From the NCBI GenBank assembly GCA_022829145.1, contig CM040747.1:32628052-32692051 (forward strand): a stretch of 64,000 nucleotides of DNA, given 5' to 3'. Origin of the DNA: Albula goreensis. Lineage: Eukaryota; Chordata; Actinopteri; Albuliformes; Albulidae. The position numbers were made by a program, and so were the translations under genes. A model generated the notes under the pieces. That model was not told the origin of the DNA and ran no database searches. It worked only from the letters and a program-made list of their open reading frames with translations. Below are positions 51,804-64,000 of the stretch, in pieces (the stretch's first letter is position 1; each line of letters opens with the position of its first letter).

Positions 51804-52649
51804 CGGGGCGTTCAGACCCCCCCCTTCCTGCCTTGCTCCAATGGGAAGCCACGTCTCCAGAAAACGTATGGGGCGTCGACTACAGAAGGCCACACCTGTA
51901 GGGTGGGTAAACTTCACCTTAACCATCTCTAATTTCACAAAACCCTAAAAAAACGCATACAAAGGCTCAAGGGACCATTTAATATTGAGTGTCCCAGGTT
52001 TCCATCTGATAACACAGGATTGGCATCCAGGTGTTCATGTTGTCCTGTTTATAGTGCTGGATTACATACTGTCTCAGGCTAGCACAAGATTCCCGTCCCC
52101 CTTGATTGCCAGTGTGAGGAAACGATATGCCCAAAACTACCTGTCCGCATCGTCAAAGGGAGAGGTGTGGTGCTGGATTTCAAAAGAGGAAAACTGGCTT
52201 TCTGTACATGAATAAATTAACTTTTAGAAGAAAAAAATTACAGCATTTTACGATGATTCATTTGACAGGTTGACTGACTTGTCAGTGTCACTCGATTCAG
52301 TTAATGGGAGCTTAGCGTTTGGTCGGATGTTTCACTATGTCTGTTCGTCCATTTTGGGAAGGGGAGTTAAATTGTCCTGTTAGACTTATACCAGTCAGTG
52401 CGAAACTGTATTTACAGATGTAGTGCCAGTTTTTAAATTCATTTAGTATTATCGGTTTTTTTTCCTCCCCCATCAGATATAAGAATGGATTGTGACTTCA
52501 ACGTTGTAGAGTGTGTAAACCGCATACTTTATTTAATTTGTTATCTTGGATCTGTAAACCCCTTCTGTGCACCTTGGGAAAGTGCTGAATACGATTTTTT
52601 TTGTACAAGTGATTGCAAACATTTAATAAAAACGAGCGTTCGTTCAACT

Positions 52650-53270
52650 GAAGTGGAAAATAATTTTTAAAAATTTTTCTTCTCCCTGAAGTTGAATATC
52701 CCCGTTAATCGAGAGGACTTTCAGATGAGTGTAAATGGGTTTTGGTGGAGTTTCAAATTGGTTTTCACATGTTAAATACCTCCTTTCGAGCCACATCGAA
52801 GCGCACATTCAGTCAGTCGCAGTTAATATCTGAATACTGCATGACAGCAAATGCTTAATTGACTCTTCTTCACAGCTGCCATTGCGCAGTGCTTCAGGCG
52901 ATGACAGCAGTGATACACAGCTGTGCTCTGTGGAAGACATTTTTGCTGATGTCCACAAAATCAACTGCAGGGAGTACTGCGCTTTTGTTCAAAATCCTGA
53001 CTGGAGGTTCTGTGCCAAAAAACATAGTTTGAATTCATAAGTCAAACTTTTTTTTTTGTAGTTTATTTCTGAGTGAGCTGGACAGTATAGCTGAAACGAT
53101 GTATGCTGGAATCAGTCTTTGGTAAACTAATGAGTAAAGAGAGACAACTGACACCTGTGTCAGTCACAGACCTGGGGGAGGACCCACAGTTTTCCTCGTC
53201 AGCCCTTCTGGCTTGACCTGTCCTTTTCTTGTGTCCGTTTAAGCCTAGTATTTTTATATTGAACATGCAA
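52650..53270. other. Intergenic after pnn, no gene seen
   Basis: Begins just past the pnn poly(A) signal near 52624. No exon or repeat family is recognised. Confidence 0.5.
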
Positions 53271-53364
53271 ACATGAGGCTTACATTTGTCCCATGGAGCT
53301 CAGTCAACCCTAGTCAAATGGAAATGGTACCCTCCTGCTGGCTTGTTGACATCTTTACCTAAAA

Positions 53365-53540
53365 AAAAAAAAAAATTGTCTTGTGGATTAGGGCCTAGCT
53401 ATGGGCCACCCCCAGGAGCAATGTGGTCAAGGTCAAGGGCCTGGCTGTGGCTAGACTGGTTGCTGTGGCTAGACTGGGGCTTGAACCACCAACCTCAAGG
53501 CTTATAGTCATGTACCTTAGCCACTAGACTGCAGGCTATT
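53365..53540 (-). mobile_element. Teleost tRNA-SINE
   Basis: On the minus strand there is an A-box-like TCTAGTGGCTAAGGTA, then a B-box-like GGTTCAAGCCCC, and the GGCCCTTGACC...CACATTGCTCC body shared with the copy at 42.9 kb. It ends in a T-run (A-run on plus) at about 53361-53375. Confidence 0.65.
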
Positions 53541-53544
53541 GTCT

Positions 53545-56500
53545 ATTTGTGCATATTTAATTTGATCTCTTTTATGCACTGAAATTGCTATTTGAAGATG
53601 TCGAACTGGCATATTGTTCAAATCAAGGCTCCTGTACTGTTGATTGGCTTACAGTCAATAGCATTTAATTCTTGCCTGATAAACGGGGATATGGTATCTC
53701 AAAAACTGAATTAAAATTAAGTGAAGTTTTCAGCAGTAATGTAAACCTAACTTTATAGTTCCACAAGTGAATTAACTCATTTTTTTGTGTTTGCCATGAT
53801 TTGCTAGACTGCAATACTATGCTAATTCCAGCAGATGTCAGTGATGCTTGATGAAACTACTCTCATAGTCCCATCTTGGATGTCTTGTGTGAATGAATTC
53901 TTTGTTTGTAAAAAAAAAAAAAAAAAAAAATGTAAGATGGAAGTCAATTTCAGGTTTGATCTTTAAATAGAACGTATGACTGGAATAACATGTCTGCCAT
54001 TATACAAAATTTCAGTAGGATATCAAATCAGGCAATGCATTTGCAGGTTTAATTTGCACTGACACAAGCTGCTGTATTAATTTTGTCTTTTTACTGGCAG
54101 ACACCCATTAAGTGCTACACTGGAGGAAGCTTTGACATAACCACTCTTCTACAGACTTGTTTCAACCTTATTACTCACATAGCAGAACAGCATTTTAGGC
54201 TTGTCAGAAAAAGGGCATGGATGAACAGAGAAAAAGGTAATAAATCCTAATGAATGAAGTATAAAATGAGTGTATAGTGAAAGCTCTTCTAGATATATAT
54301 GCAGTGCTCAGTATGACCAAAGAACTAGCTTTTCCTTACAAACATCTAGCCTCTAAGACTCATCCACAAGAGTGACAGAGTAACGCTGGTATACATTACC
54401 CAACATGCTTAGCATTGAGCCATAGACCTACAGTCAGCTTTCTTTGGTTGAATGATGTAATTAGAAGTTAAACGATAAACAAAGGGTGGGGATTGCCACA
54501 CCGGGTCAGGCACTGGAGGATTGTGGGAGGGACTCAGGATGGTTGAAGGGGCCTGACAAATTACTGTCTGTTAGGGTGTAAAGCAGCAGAACTTCCAGGA
54601 TGGTGTTTACTAATAAACCAGTCGTCAGTTACTGAATAATCATCCAGGCGGGACTCTGGTGTAAAAAGGTAATTCAGAGCCGGAACATTTGCTGGTGATT
54701 CTTTTTGAATGAATGTAGGAACTGCCACACACACCATCTAAATGTGCCTTCAGAAATAAATGAGCACTAATAAGATAACAGTCAGCCTTTGCTACACAAA
54801 ATTTAGCATAGGCTAACTGCTATCTTACCTTGATAAACACACTGCCTGTTAAGTTAACCACTACAGTTACATTCACATTAGTTACTGTGTACACATAGTT
54901 ATTTAGATGCAAATTTAAATATTTGAATTCCTTGCTTGAAGATGTCAATCTATGAGTAAAGACTGGGTCACAGAAAATGTGTCTGTCGGTTGGTTGTGGT
55001 CTGGAGCATTCGGGAAATCCTGACCCTTCTGTTTCCAGGGAAGAAAAGAAAAGTTGTGGGAAGTTTCAAGGCGGCTCTGCATTAAGATAAGTGGTTCTCC
55101 ATGTGTGAATGCTGATTTCCTCTGCACTGCTGGGAGGCCCGGAAGATAAAGTTGCATGGTTTAAAATAAACTCAAAAAGCTTACAAAGCTTTTTGAAGGA
55201 TGGCGGAGACAGCAGCTATACTACCCAGAAGCCCTCTGCCTGATGCCTCGATCTAAGCAGAGCTGGACTTGGTCAGTCATTGTGATTCATTCTAATCTGC
55301 ATTGAAGATTCCAGCATTTCAGTTATTTGAGGTGCATCTAACGATAATTCCAATGAGATTTTGCCCTCCTCTTACACATTTAGAATATTCAGGTAGATAA
55401 GTAGGAATAGCATCTGGACCGGCTCCCTTAAATTTATTGCGTCTACATTTACATTGCTCTTAAGATGTTAAGAGACCTAGAGGAGATCGCACCCTGCTGC
55501 GAACCAACTGGCAGATGAGAACACTCAAAAGAAGCATTAACACTTATAATTTTATCTTGTGCCATAAAGCTGACAGTCAAATATAACTGCATATGTAACT
55601 AAAAACTGAAAACAAATTGACATGCAATAACTTCATTGGCTCAGAATCCCCTTTTAATCTTTACACTCATTTACAGTTGACATATGTGTACATTTATCTT
55701 TTTAAATGTATATTTTAACAGATTTTCTATACCAACCATTTGTGCAGTTTTTCAGCACAAAGATGACTTCACACAGCATGATAATTTTTCCACCTTGGGA
55801 TCTGTGCTCTGTGAAACACACTGGTTGTAGATCTTCTTTTATTTGTTCACAGAAAGGACCAGAAACCACCATAGAATACTCCGAAGGACAGTGGCCGTTC
55901 GTTTAAGATACACTACTGTCCTTGGGAGATTACATTCCTCCTCAGCCGGCCTGTCTCAAAAAGCAAAGGCATGTGAAATCAGAAATGTATTATAAGCAAA
56001 TCCACTGAATGGATGTGTGTGTAGAGTGTTGGTGTTCATATACCCTGTGTGTGTTTGAGCACCATTACTTTGTTCCACTCCTGAAACACAAGAGGCCGTC
56101 GGTGACCTGTTAGCGGCACTGTGACCATAGCGGAGCTACATAACGACCTCTCCTGAAATAACAAGCACTCCCACGACGCTGCTGCTGCTCCCCCCGACCA
56201 GAGGAGAGGATAAAAAGGATGATGAAAGAGTTCTCAAAATCAATAGCAACTGATTGTATAACGCTGTACATAAGGGCATAGGATGTAACGCATATGAAAG
56301 TGATGCACTCAGTGTGCACCAGTACTCAGAGGTATTGAATACATTAACTCATGAATCGCGAGACGGCTATGATACAGTTGAACAATCCATGATTGTGCTG
56401 CAGGATTATGTCATGCTGTATATCTGCAATTCGACATGCATGCAGGATTGTTTTAATGCAGAAACACTTTTTACCCCATGTGTCTAGATATATCTTTTAA

Positions 56501-57950
56501 AACCGAGGTTTAAGGTCGCCATTTAAAGCTAAACCCAAATAAGCAGTAGCACAGTTAGCATTATTTATTTATGTCATGACTGATTACCCTGTGTATTTGG
56601 TTTATTCTCTCTTCCATCTTCTGTGTCATGTAGTTCCCATGCTTACTCAGGAAAATTGGATAAAGTTTTTAATTATCCTGAATCGGGTGTTACTAGATTT
56701 GAGGCGCTACTGGGGACAGGCGCCCAGCGCTCACATCCTCACACATGAAATTCATGAGAAATAAAAACTAGAAAGATTTTCATGAACATTCAATGGCGTA
56801 TTTCCTGCCTTTGCAGGTCCACCTCATTGGGTACTGCACCATACACTGTATTTCCCAGTCCCACATGCATTTTCCTAATAGTTCCTATTTAAGTGCTTTA
56901 AATGGACATTTGGACAAAATGTCTGCAGGCTCGAAAATGGAAACGTGCAATAAATGGAAAGACTTCATGAAGTCTCACCGCTGCTAATTACTTAGTTCAC
57001 TAATTGACCCTACAAATGACCCAAATAGCCCTGTAGTCAAACCAGTATCCAGTAACCTGTGCTATACATAGGAGCTACCACCAGGGGTCAGTAGAGCCTT
57101 TATTGAGAGTACTGCCTGCCATATTTTGTTCACACCTCCCACTCAGCTTTCATTAGGATGTTTTTCCAAGCGCTCTGTGGAGAGCTGAGCAGCATGAGCT
57201 AAGCTTTGTTCCAGCTGTTGTTCTGTGTCTAAAACTGGGATGATTTATTAATAATTAATACATATGAAAGACTTTTATTTGCTGGTGTGTGGAATATTAA
57301 GGAACTGTCTGGGACCTCTGTACTGGAGACGACCTGTCCAATCAGAGGAAAGAGGACTAATGCAATAAACAAAAATGACACATTTTTTGTTCAAGCTCAT
57401 GGGAAATGGATTTAGATTTTTTGTACAGTTGGTCAATGGGCAAAATTTCCAAAGCTGGGTACAAAATGATCCAGTCTGTTTGAAGCAGGGAGATCAAGCT
57501 CCCTTGCCAGCTGGAAGAATTGATTAGAGTAAAGTGCCCTGTTCACACATGCCCTCAGCTTCCAGCTCATCCGTCTGTTTGCTTTTTTAACCTTAATTTA
57601 ACCAGGAAGGTCAAATGACAGATCATGTCTCTCTGGCTGGTGGCAAACTGGGGAAACTAGGTGGCTGCGTGATATATGAGATTATATTAGCAATCAGCTG
57701 TATGGAGGTGGGTTGATCAGGTATGCCAGACTGAGGTTGCCAGTTTGGCACTATGGCCAGAGCCCTAGGGTTTACACCTTTTTACTTTCACAGAGCGCCA
57801 TGACCTTGGTTCAGCATCTCTTTGAAAGGACAACACCTACCACAGCTCTGGATTTGATTTACTTCCAGAGGAAGAGTACCCCACTCCTGGTGCACCACCA
57901 GGACTTCCAATAGGAACTTGGCTACTTGGTTTTCCCACCTCCCGTTCATA
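53545..57950. other. Intergenic, no gene seen
   Basis: Largely AT-rich, with an A-tract near 53911-53930. The stretch 56085-56220 is more CpG-rich ('gaggccgtcggtgacctg') but shows no exon borders or motif I can name. Confidence 0.5.
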
Positions 57951-57960
57951 TACAGTAGAA

Positions 57961-58990
57961 CAGTGATTTTCGATAGGTGGTCCACAGAGCATTTTCATCT
58001 GGTCCATGGGCATTTCACATGCCCCCTGTAGTTGAGCAGCCTATTTTCCTACTATTATCGTGAAACTAGCCCGTATAAATTCAGTGATTCAAACTGTTAT
58101 CGCAACAGAGCAAAAAAACGAGCGGCACATGCTGCGTATGGACTAAAGACTCTTTTATTTTGACAGTGAAAATAAAATTCATGTAATTTCTATGGCAATA
58201 GACAACAATAGTGTAGGCAGGAAAATTGGAGGGAAATTGAAAAATCAGCGAGATAGAGTTTGCTGCAGAGACAATAGCAATGACATCCAAAAAGAGAAAA
58301 GGTGACAGTGAAAACATACTTTAACCAGGACTGGACAGATAATTTTCTTTTTATTATGCTAACCCATTACAGTGCAAAGCCAACACATTTAATTTGTATG
58401 CAAGCAGTTGCAGTGTGCAAGGCAGCAAACATGCAGGTTTCAATGCCAACTTCCCACCCAAGTCTGTGGTACATAAAGGTAAAAATGAGAATCTGTTAAC
58501 CTCTTACTACCGATCAGGTCTTATCACCCACAAAACCTCATCTGCTCAAGAGAACTCGATGACTGCGTTTGTCTGGGTGGACTGGCACCCTGCCAAAAGC
58601 AAAAAGCCTTTTGCTGACTCAGAGTTTGTGAATACGTGTGCAACCAATATGTTAAGTGAAGTGCTTAGTCATGACCCCAAAACAAAAAACAGTCACAGAA
58701 CTTATCAGGTAAATACCATAGTCAGATTAGTCTAATATTAAATTTCCTGTTTTCTCAATCATAATGCACACATTTCATTTTATGAGCCTGATGGTAAATC
58801 GTAAGCTACAAGCCCACATTTACTACAGTTTATCGCCTACTAATGAAAATGTTAGCATTGTAATATATTAGGGTAAACTATATAGTTGTCGTATGATATA
58901 ATATTATTATATGCTTCATGCCCAACTGGCCTGCCACTCTTTTCACAAATGTAAAAATGGCCCTTCAACAATATTTATTGAAAATCCCTG
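57961..58990 (+). mobile_element. hAT DNA transposon, internally deleted, with intact ends
   Basis: The left end CAGTGATTTTCGATA pairs with the reverse of the right end (CAGGGATTTTCAATA). The 8-base target duplication CAGTAGAA is perfect at 57953-57960 and 58991-58998. The interior holds the N-terminal part of a hAT transposase of the type seen in ZBED/SCAND3/GTF2IRD2-like proteins. It starts at the ATG at 58280 (MTSKKRKGDSEN), then FNQDWTDNFLF, LICMQAVAVCK (worn BED-type finger), SYYRSG, and a HPAKSKKPFADSEFV block, ending at about 58735. The frame shifts once after the first 12 or so codons, and the catalytic C-terminal part is missing. It is a non-autonomous relic of about 1030 bases. Confidence 0.85.
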
Positions 58991-58999
58991 CAGTAGAAC

Positions 59000-60600
59000 A
59001 TCATGAGAAAATATGCCAGTTTAATGAAAATCTATACAAGCATAGTTGTCACCATATTTGTAAATAGGCTACTGTCATTTTTTTTTATATAAACGTTAAA
59101 TATAGTCAGTTCAGGATCATTTGTCAGCTTGTGTATGTCCCTTTATGTCCATATGACCCTCGCCCTCTGTAGACAACTGGGTAGAGCAGTAATGTGGAAA
59201 CTGACAGCAAATCTTTTTTTAGCCTCATTAAAAATGTGTATTATCAATGGTTGGACAGTGATACCTCTTGAACAGGCTCAGAAATGGCAAGAGAAACAAG
59301 ACAGGGCAGACTAATGGTACGGGGAAGGCAGTGGTGGAAAAGCACTGAACTATGTGGAGCAGAGACTTTGTAGTTTTTTTTTTTTTTGTTCTGACCATTG
59401 TTTCTTGTTGACAGTCACCATCAGCGGTTTTTTGCAGGGGTTCTTCAACTATTTCTTCTGGGGGCGGGGGGGGTCAATGTGTTGAGACAATGTAGAGGCT
59501 GCCTTAGAATATGGAATGATTTTTACTTGCAATTGCATCACTAGCCAAAGTAATGAAGGATAACACTCTTTTTATTTAATGATCAGCAGACCAAGAGTAA
59601 GGCCATCACAGGCCACCTTTTGTTCCCAGGCCAGTAACTGAGTAGCAGCGCTACAAGGTGTCTTTAATCAGGTTTTGCCTCGGCTTTAACTAGTTGGCGC
59701 AACATCTTGTCGCAGTTTGCCACAGGGCTCTGTCTGCATCGACTTTTAGCTTTATTAACCTTTTGGCATTCTGACTAATGCACTGGCTGCTTAGCACAGT
59801 AAGTTTTGAGTCAGTGTTTCTTTGCTGAATTTTTGATATGTTTATATTGTACGGTGTAATTGCTGCGCAGCACGCCAGCGGTTTAAATCAATGCTGTTCA
59901 ATTTTCTGCTCTATTTAAAAGTTATATATCAGCATTATTATTCTGTTAGATGCATACAGGCTTTTGCTTGAACCAGACTGTACATGCAGTACATACTTAG
60001 CAATGTCTTATTTTGGCTTGGTTGGTTAGTTTCGGCTTATAGGTACAAAAATGAATGAACCTGCAAGATGATAAGATGACTATTACAAAGATAAGCATTA
60101 AAATAGTTAAATTGGTTTGTCTTGATGTCACTTTTATAGTTAAGAACATTTTGGAGTTGCTGATGGCTTCCTTTTCCAATGGTTTTGTATGCTTGATTGT
60201 GTATGGCTGGTCGATGTAAACAACTTTATCACAAGCCTAATCACTCCAATTAAGCCTTCAAGCAGTAAATAGTAATCATTTGTCCCCTTTGCAGTTAAAA
60301 CATTAAACCGCTTGCCGTCAAAATGGCAAACAACTGAGTCCTTAATGTTTAGCTGTTGATTTCAGTGTGGCTGGTTGTCCATATCAAGCTGTGTTTTATG
60401 GATATATGTTTATGTTTATGGGAGGGTAGACCTACTGCCAGGCCAGGGGATGTGTGTGGCCTTTGCCAGGCTACAGGATGACGAAATCATCCATAACCCA
60501 CTCATATCCTCCCAGGCCACTGCAGATTCACACTGTTAGGGTAACCAAGAGTCGGAAAGACCCCAGACCGCGTTGTTTTTTAAAATGGGGAGTGGTCAAG
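59000..60600. other. Intergenic, no gene seen
   Basis: AT-rich DNA with short T- and G-runs near 59370-59390 and 59460-59472. No exon is supported. Confidence 0.5.
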
Positions 60601-60611
60601 CCACCCTCCTT

Positions 60612-60659
60612 ATGTGTGTGTGTGTGTGTGTGTATATATACATATATTTTTTTTTTTTT
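60612..60659. repeat. (TG)n(TA)n and poly(T) run
   Basis: TG repeat running into TATATA and then T13. It abuts the A-rich 3' tail of the minus-strand SINE next to it. Confidence 0.85.
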
Positions 60660-60785
60660 GGGCAGTGGGAAGGCTGAGAGGGGTAGAGAAAAGAGGGGGC
60701 GCAGATAGAAAGGTTGGAGCTGGGACTTTAACCCCGATCTCCCAGGGATGACCAACATGTGGGTGAGACCGCTTAGTCATCGTTG
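60640..60785 (-). mobile_element. tRNA-derived SINE, second copy of the 24.2-kb family
   Basis: On the minus strand: A-box-like GACTAAGCGGTCTCAC, then a worn B box GGGGTTAAAGTCCC, then CAGCTCCAACCTTTCTAT and a pyrimidine-rich body ending in an A-run. It matches the body of the plus-strand copy in tmed10 intron 3. Confidence 0.6.
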
Positions 60786-60789
60786 TCTG

Positions 60790-63130
60790 TCTGCTGGCCA
60801 GCATACATCCCCAGACTGTCTGTCTGGCCAGCATGGACAGCTCAGTGTCCATGATCACTGAGAAAGCTGCCGCGGGCTTTTTTTGTTCTTGTCCCTCCAG
60901 CCACTCCGGGTAACTCATGAGACACTCTCATGGAAAAGGAGAGAAAATACAGATCCCCCCAAAAAAAAAAAAAAAAAAACAACAAAAGTCCCTCTCTTGA
61001 TGGTCTGTCTCTTTGAACAGATTCCCTAAGGGGTGGCCATTGTTTGCACAGCATTGCAGCTAGTGGCACCACGCTAGAGTATTGCCTCAGCCACGGATTT
61101 GCGCTGTCATCCGGGTCGCGGGCGCGAGAGGCCTGTGAAGTTTATGGCACCGCTATGTTATGGTGGGCTGTAACGGGCTGTCCGTCTGTGCCGAGGGAGT
61201 GCTGGGAAGGGTCGAGCTGTCTGCATTCAGTGGCTCATCCTCGAGAGGTCACGTCCCGGGCGGCTGGTGCACTACAAAGCACAAAGGCAACGGCAGGTCG
61301 GTGACCAAACTGTCAGAGAAAAAAAACTAATTGTGTGGGCTCTCATGGGCTGCAGAGAACTGTGACATGTATCTGACATTGCTCCTGGTCCCTGTTGCAC
61401 ATGGTTGGGGGGGGGGGCGGGGCGGTTTGTCAGTCTGTCTCTGTTAGCAGCAGCTGGATGTGTCCATTAGTCCCCTGTAGTGTGGATAGGAGCCCAGTCA
61501 GACCCCCCTCTTGAGGGACCACCATGGCTAATTAGGCCTCAGTGAAGGCCTGGTGAAGAGGCACCATGCACCCTGGAAGTATGCTTGGATGTCTGAACCA
61601 CGAAAAACAAAACCAGCAAAACCAGGCTTATGACAGAATCCAATAATACCCAAAAAATAACCATGGCTCTGACTTGTATTTATTTTTGTTTTAAGTTTTA
61701 TTTATATATTTAAATGAAGGGGATCCAAATCTTTTAACTGCTGTGGTTGTTTAAAATGGTCAGAACATCATGGAAACACACACACGCACACACACAAAAC
61801 GTTTTTCCTGTCTGTTCCACATGGAATTGTACTGGCAGTCATGCAACACTGTGGGATTCAGGAAACACAGTGAGGTAGCATGGGGACAGAGGACCCCTCA
61901 CAGACTGTTAATTACAGGGGCTGTTGAGTGGCTTGTCTCGCTAAAATCGACAGCGTCATGCTTAATTGGCCATAACGTTGCCCAGGGAAGGGAGGGCCTT
62001 AATTGTCAGGATCTCATTATGCAAGAATGATCCCTCTGGCCAGTTGGGTGCTTGTAGTTGGGTGATTGCGGTACAAGCAACTTCAGAATTGTGGGCCCAC
62101 TTACACAACTCAGCTGGCGGGCAGTGCAGTGAAGAGAAGCAGTGGCTGGCTACACGACTTGTCCTCACTCTCACAAGCTGACAAATTATTTTGTACCGAT
62201 GGGATAGACCTACAAGTATGATTGGCGATGCGAATTGGGGAGAATTAAAATAGGGGCACAGGAAAAAAAATCTAATATGAGTTTTATTAGATGCATTATT
62301 TATGGACAGGTATTTCATTCATTCATAATTCACAGGAAGCATATCGATTGTTCACAGTGTGGTGAGGACTGAGTGCATGACCTTAAACGGATGAAAGTTA
62401 ATGGGAGAATTAGAAGTCTAATCGGAAAGTCTGATGTAAAAACAGACCTGGCAGTGGGAAACGTGCCGGAATGGACGGAAAGGACGCCGACTGTGGCACG
62501 GCACAGCGTGCGGGGAGGAATAAAAAGGAAAAATAATCGCTCTTTGACGCTGAATATTGACTTCAGTTCCACTCATCCCCGTTACTGGCCGGCATGCACA
62601 TGGTGTGACCACGTACTGCCTCCCCGGCGAAGGTTGCATCCTCTTTGAAGTGTGTGCCTGCAGTGTGTACAGCCCCTCCCTCAGGGGAATACTTGGGTTT
62701 CCAGATGAGAGAGGAGCGGAAGTGTAACTTATACACGCGTTCATTTCCTGATGAGGCAGGCCTGCTCCAGTGGGTTGGGATTGGTTGGGAGGGGGGTGGG
62801 TGGGGGGGCATCAAAGCCAATCCTTTTCTCTACGACTGTCCTCCTCAACACAAACCAGTATAAATATCCTTCCCGCTTCCGGCCCTCCCCTGGGAAACTG
62901 CCAGGCTGGCCTGATATAAACCCTGTACTGTGAGCGAGGTAATGTACTCTGTGCCTGCAACCATAGCACCCCTGGCCCCCTCTCCTCAGTCGCCCTCCTT
63001 TTATCCCTTGCCCCACTCTCGCTGTTTTGCAAGCCTTATTCCCTCTTTATCCTGCAGCACTGGTCCCCTTCGTCCCTCACCTCACACCTCCTTCGCACCA
63101 TTCTGCTCCTCCTGCGCTAGCTTGTGGCCT
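60790..63130. other. Intergenic, no gene seen
   Basis: Mixed composition with an A-run (60961-60979) and a G-run (61407-61415). A CpG-rich patch lies at 61060-61290. The stretch 62700-62960 has a TATA-like 'agtataaatatcc' near 62858, but I see no exon to go with it. Confidence 0.45.
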
Positions 63131-63149
63131 CTCTCTATTCCTCCCTCAC

Positions 63150-63750
63150 CCTGCTGCCCTACCTCTCTATCCCCTCACTCTGCTCCCCTGTGCTCTCACT
63201 AAGCTCCCCTATGCTCTCATTCTACTCCCCTATCCCCTCACTCTGCTCCCCTTTGCTCTCACTCTGATCCCTGTGCTCTCACTAAGCTCCCCTATGCTCT
63301 CATTCTACTCCCCTAGCCTCTCACTCTACTCCCCTATCCCCTCACTCTACTCCCTATCCCCTCACTCTACTCCCCTGTGCTGTCACTCTGCTCCCCTACG
63401 CTCTCACTCTACCCCCATCCCCCCTCACTCTACTCCCCTATGCTGTCACTCTGCTCCCCTACGCTCTCACTCTACCCCCCATCCCCTCACTCTACTCCCC
63501 TATGCTGTCACTCTGCTCCCCTACGCTCTCACTCTACCCCCCATCCCCTCACTCTACTCCCCTATGCTGTCACTCTGCTCCTCTACGCTCTCACTCTACC
63601 CCCCATCCCCTCACTCTACTCCCCTATGCTGTCACTCTGCTCCCCTACGCTCTCACTCTACCCCCCCATCCCCTCACTCTACTCCCCTATGCTGTCACTC
63701 TGCTCCCCTACGTTCTCACTCTACCCCCCATCCCCTCACTCTATTCCTCT
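63150..63750. repeat. Minisatellite with ~61-base higher-order unit
   Basis: A C/T-rich array built on a subunit of about 20 bases, CTCACTCTACTCCCCTAT. The left part is irregular. From about 63350 to 63740, three subunits (Ctac..CCTAT, Ctg..CCTACG and CTCTCACTCTACCCCC) form a repeating unit of about 61 bases, present about six times and nearly identical. Long open frames across it are coding noise. Confidence 0.9.
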
Positions 63751-64000
63751 ACTTCCCTTCTTAAATGGAGGTAGGGCAGAGCGAGATCTCACCCATGCCA
63801 GTAAGTGCCATTAAAATACTGACGGCGATAATATATCCTGTTGCACAACCTCAGTGTAAGGCCAGGTCTGACTGATGCGATAATCTGGGGAGCCTGGGCT
63901 TTTGCCCCCTGTACAAAGTGAACATGCAGCCTCATTTACAGTCAGGGGGCTCTGCATTACGCTTTCATTAATATCGATGGAGTGATGGAAACAAGGGCTC

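Noticed and set aside
58394-58735. A host gene with ORF of 113 codons
   Set aside because: It is the transposase fragment of the hAT element bounded by the target duplications.
63027-63814. ORF of 245 codons and overlapping repeats of it in other frames
   Set aside because: All three plus-strand frames are open because the minisatellite lacks stop codons. The 'protein' is pure repeat.

Overview
This window is vertebrate nuclear DNA, almost certainly from a ray-finned (teleost-type) fish. The genes have vertebrate exon/intron structure with GT-AG introns. The proteins match human relatives closely but show fish-like divergence. The repeats are also fish-like: a tRNA-SINE whose tail carries the common teleost motif TAAGTCACTTTGGATAAAAG, an L2-type LINE tail and hAT elements. 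No species can be named from the sequence alone.

Layout, left to right. 1-4300: repeat debris (LTR-like piece, LINE tail), then a promoter- or enhancer-like island near 2.6 kb. 4310-6860 (minus): a complete four-exon c-Fos-type bZIP gene. 6.9-11.2 kb: intergenic DNA shared by two divergent fos promoters, each with a serum response element. 11236-13365 (plus): a second complete c-Fos gene, probably fosab. 13.9-21.4 kb: no protein gene seen, but a dense regulatory-looking cluster lies at 14.28-14.62 kb. 21431-26409 (plus): tmed10, a p24-family cargo receptor. 29.66-31.15 kb (minus): two full-length 7SL (SRP RNA) genes, each with an upstream ATF/CRE site and a T-run terminator. 33097-41450 (minus): zc3h14, a poly(A)-binding CCCH protein with five zinc fingers. 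45216-51803 (plus): pnn (pinin), nine coding exons. 52.6-64 kb: no host gene recognised; it holds an internally deleted hAT transposon with perfect target duplications, SINE copies and a terminal minisatellite.

The human counterparts of FOS, TMED10, ZC3H14, PNN and RN7SL1/2 are all on chromosome 14, so the block looks like a compressed piece of one ancestral vertebrate chromosome. Functionally the window mixes immediate-early transcription factors (two fos), the secretory pathway (tmed10 and SRP RNA) and nuclear mRNA processing (zc3h14 and pnn). I found no wholly new system. The most notable items are the head-to-head fos pair, the paired 7SL genes, the HSE/CRE cluster downstream of fosab, the triplicated acceptor region in zc3h14, and the complete short transposons.
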